DNA of 64,000 nt from Orthonyx spaldingii (lineage: Eukaryota; Chordata; Aves; Passeriformes; Orthonychidae). Both the position numbers and the translations under genes were made by a program. Numbering within the stretch: position 1 is the stretch's first letter; each line of letters begins with the position of its first letter. The stretch lies in assembly GCA_013397795.1 (NCBI GenBank), contig VZTJ01004191.1, positions 62,001 to 126,000 on the forward strand. Reading direction: 5' to 3'. Under the pieces are notes generated by a model. The model saw nothing but the letters and a program-made list of their open reading frames with translations, was not told the origin of the DNA and did not search any database. Positions 61,601 through 64,000 of this stretch are shown one piece after another.

Positions 61601-64000
61601 GCATAGACAGCCTCTTCAATTATGTCCATTTATAAATAAATTGATTAAAAAAAATTAATAAGTTACCGGACTGCTCTATAAGTGCTCTTCTTTCTGAATG
61701 AGGCAATACTCTTAAACCAAAGTTTTGGTGTTTGTGGGTTTTTAAAATATCCCTGACAGTCTTTTTGGTGCATTAGGAGACTGTGTAAGCAGGGAAAGGC
61801 AGTGTCCTAATAAGCTACATCATAAATCACATGGCAAGTTTTACTGCTTTTTTTTTTTTTTTTAAATGTCACTTTCAGTTTCTAGAGGATCTGTTAAATT
61901 CAAATTGTCAGTCAGCATGAAAGGAGGCCTTTGTGTCCTATCATGTACCTGAATTTTAATATAGAAGGGCACACTCTTGTAAAGCCTCCTGTACTTCCCA
62001 CTGTGCTCTCCTGGATCTAAGATGAATGGTTTGGCACTGCTGTGTAAGAGCTCAGCAAACATGGAGAATATTTAAATATCTGAGGTATGTCAGAGCCACT
62101 CTCTAGGAACAGATTTTGAAAGCTGGTGACATCAGCTTTTGGGAAATTGGGATGAGCTGAAACCAGAGATAGTTCAGTCCTTACCACTGATGCAAAAATA
62201 TTCAAGTTCACAGATTTTTTAAAAAGCTTTTACAGCAGTACCAAGAACAAATTGAGGATCAAGCCCTGCCCCAGAGAGTGCTCACCTATTACGCCACCCA
62301 CAGGATCATGCAGCATCCCTTGACATACCCCAGTCATGAGCCTCAGGGATTCACCTTTCCTGACACTGAGCTTGTGAGATAGGAGGGGAAAAAAAAACCC
62401 TAGGGCTGCACATGCAGATGTAGGGTAAGAATCAGCTTCTCTTTCTAGAGGTAGCTGTGTTTGAGGAAATACCTACAAGCATTGTGTTTTCCATCAAAAT
62501 ATCTTAGGATGTTACAGGCCTGTTATACGTGTTCATCAAATCTGGTCGTGAATAAACATGAGGAAAGAAGGTTTCTAACCAGAACATGGGGACTGCAGAC
62601 ACCCTTCCAGTTATTGGTACTGGATTGCAAAACAGACTTGCATATACTTACATAGAAGATTGTCTATTTACATGTGAGTGTGAAGTATGAGAGTGAAGAT
62701 GATGTTAAGAGAAATCTGTGCTAGTGTTGCACGTTTTTATAATTCAGTATCTGGGGGCAGTGGGGCTTCTCATTTCCTAAGTTAGGCTTGGGACTCTTAG
62801 GTTCCTGCACTATCAGTTTACTTTGGAGCCTGTCTGAGGAGGAATAGAGAACTCAGCTCTGCAGAGTTGCTTTCTGTGGACAGTAAAGGACTCTGAGGTG
62901 ACTCTCTAGAAATTAAGCCATTTAACTGTTCTGACGCCTGAAGTTAGGTGGGATGAAACCCACTTGGAGTATCTATGCCATTAAATTACACTATATACAG
63001 CAATAAATCTCCTTTCCAAAGCAACATGCTTGGGCCTTAAAGAGGCCGACAAAAAAAATACTCTCATGCCTCTAGCAATAGTTCCTCTGTTTTTAAATAT
63101 CTTCCTCTCTGACAGGAGTGCAGTTAAAGCTGTTTTGTTGCTCCAGTTATCTGAAAAATATGTGAAAATGAGCACAGTCTCAAGTAGAATAATAAGTCTA
63201 GAGTTCCTTACATGATACCCACATTCAGCTTGGCATCATGATGCCTTCAGGTCTTGAAAAAAATTGAAGGCAGCTCAAACTGTTTACGTAGCAAAACCAG
63301 GGTTTGGGGTTTTTTTGTGAATCATACAAAGAAATTCTGGTTCAGGTGTATCAGCTATTTAATGGCTGCCACATATTAGCAGGAAAATTCATCAACAATC
63401 AACCTTCAGCCTTAAGCGACACATCTGGTTCAGGCACCCTGGTAGTGATACAGGGGTTTCATAAATATCTGGAGAATTAGTAAGTCCAACTAATTTTCAG
63501 TTCTACTTGTAATTGGCCATGCACTCTTTTAGGATGCTTTGGAAAGCCCAGGGTGTTTTGAGTATTTTTCTGAAATAATCTTAGGAGAAAGAAAACATTT
63601 CAGATCATGAAAAGTCAGACTGCAGCTCTTCAGTGAGGAAAAACACAGGCTTTAAGTGATCATCTTTCAATTTATGTCCTCAAACCTTCATCTGTTCCTC
63701 CATTCAAAACTTGTAAATCAAACTTCTAATGCTTCATATTTCCATTTAAAATAAAAACAAACCTCAAAAATTCTCCTGGATGTTTTTACTTTCCAGAACA
63801 GTGTTCAGGAGTATCAACCAATTCAGAAACTACCAAATGAAAAACATTGCTACTAATTGAAAAATACTTGACTTTCAGGAGCATAGGATTACTTCAGAAA
63901 CCATTATTTACAGTAAGTAATATTTATTTATGTTAGCAACCCAATTGGTTTCACATAACTGCTCTTTGCAAGGGAGTATTGTAAAATACAGCCATTAGTA
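58669..64000 (+). other. Downstream DNA; no gene seen, candidate 3' acceptors only
   Basis: AT-rich sequence with an A run at 59296-59311 and a T run at about 61850-61863. Two good + strand acceptors whose first exon base is A lie at 60421-60422 (TTTTATTTCCAG|A) and near 63795 (TTTACTTTCCAG|A). Either could receive the donor at 47767 and create TGA. A 144-codon frame at 60476-60910 was examined, and no known family was recognised. Confidence 0.45.
60405..60423 (+). other. SHISAL1: Candidate acceptor of a SHISAL1 3' UTR exon
   Basis: A T-rich tract (TTCTTATTTTATTTCCAG) precedes AATTGACAGG. Joined to the exon ending ...GCC TG at 47766, the first A completes a TGA stop directly after residue A199, the same C-terminus as human SHISAL1. 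Many chance acceptors exist in 16 kb, so this is only the best-looking candidate inside the window. Confidence 0.25.

Noticed and set aside
1..64000. tRNA, rRNA, CRISPR, operon or bacterial insertion elements
   Set aside because: No cloverleaf-like sequence with A/B boxes, no regularly spaced repeats and no prokaryotic gene organisation were seen. The window is vertebrate nuclear DNA.

Overview
This is nuclear DNA of a bird, most likely a passerine. Only one gene is well supported, and it lies on the + strand. The bird assignment rests on CR1 LINE fragments, LTR fragments that I recognise by eye from bird genomes, a GC-rich CpG-island promoter followed by AT-rich introns, and a protein that matches remembered human SHISAL1 almost residue for residue. 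No bacterial, phage or organellar features are present.

Layout. Bases 1 to about 1950 are a CpG island with a TATA-like box and several consensus splice donors. I read it as the promoter and noncoding first exon(s) of SHISAL1 (Shisa-like 1, KIAA1644). A roughly 33 kb first intron follows. Coding exons lie at 34482-34548 (start codon and signal peptide), 40523-40736 (cysteine-rich ectodomain) and 47449-47766/47770 (transmembrane helix and Pro/Gln-rich cytoplasmic tail). The reading frame runs unbroken across both inferred introns (5974 and 6712 bp) and gives 199 or 200 residues. The last coding exon ends in an unusual way: its in-frame TAA lies inside a textbook GTAAGT donor, so the true stop may be a TGA split across a further intron, with the 3' UTR farther downstream. 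From about 48 kb to the end I see no other gene. The region is intronic/3' UTR or intergenic DNA.

Repeats. CR1 LINE pieces lie at about 8.80-9.19, 34.67, 38.42-38.67 and 57.97-58.67 kb. A solo LTR at 37687-38104 has TG...CA ends and a perfect 5-bp target duplication. Other LTR-derived pieces lie near 20.0-20.8 and 30.9-31.0 kb, with a possible one near 11.3-11.6 kb. There is a 56-base assembly gap at 26764-26819 next to a 13-base G run, and one unresolved base at 667.

The least explained part is the minus strand at about 24.1-27.3 kb, inside intron 1. It contains reading-frame segments flanked by good acceptor and donor sites in compatible phase, possibly a small nested antisense gene or the remains of one. 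I could not assign it to any family, and chance remains a live explanation.
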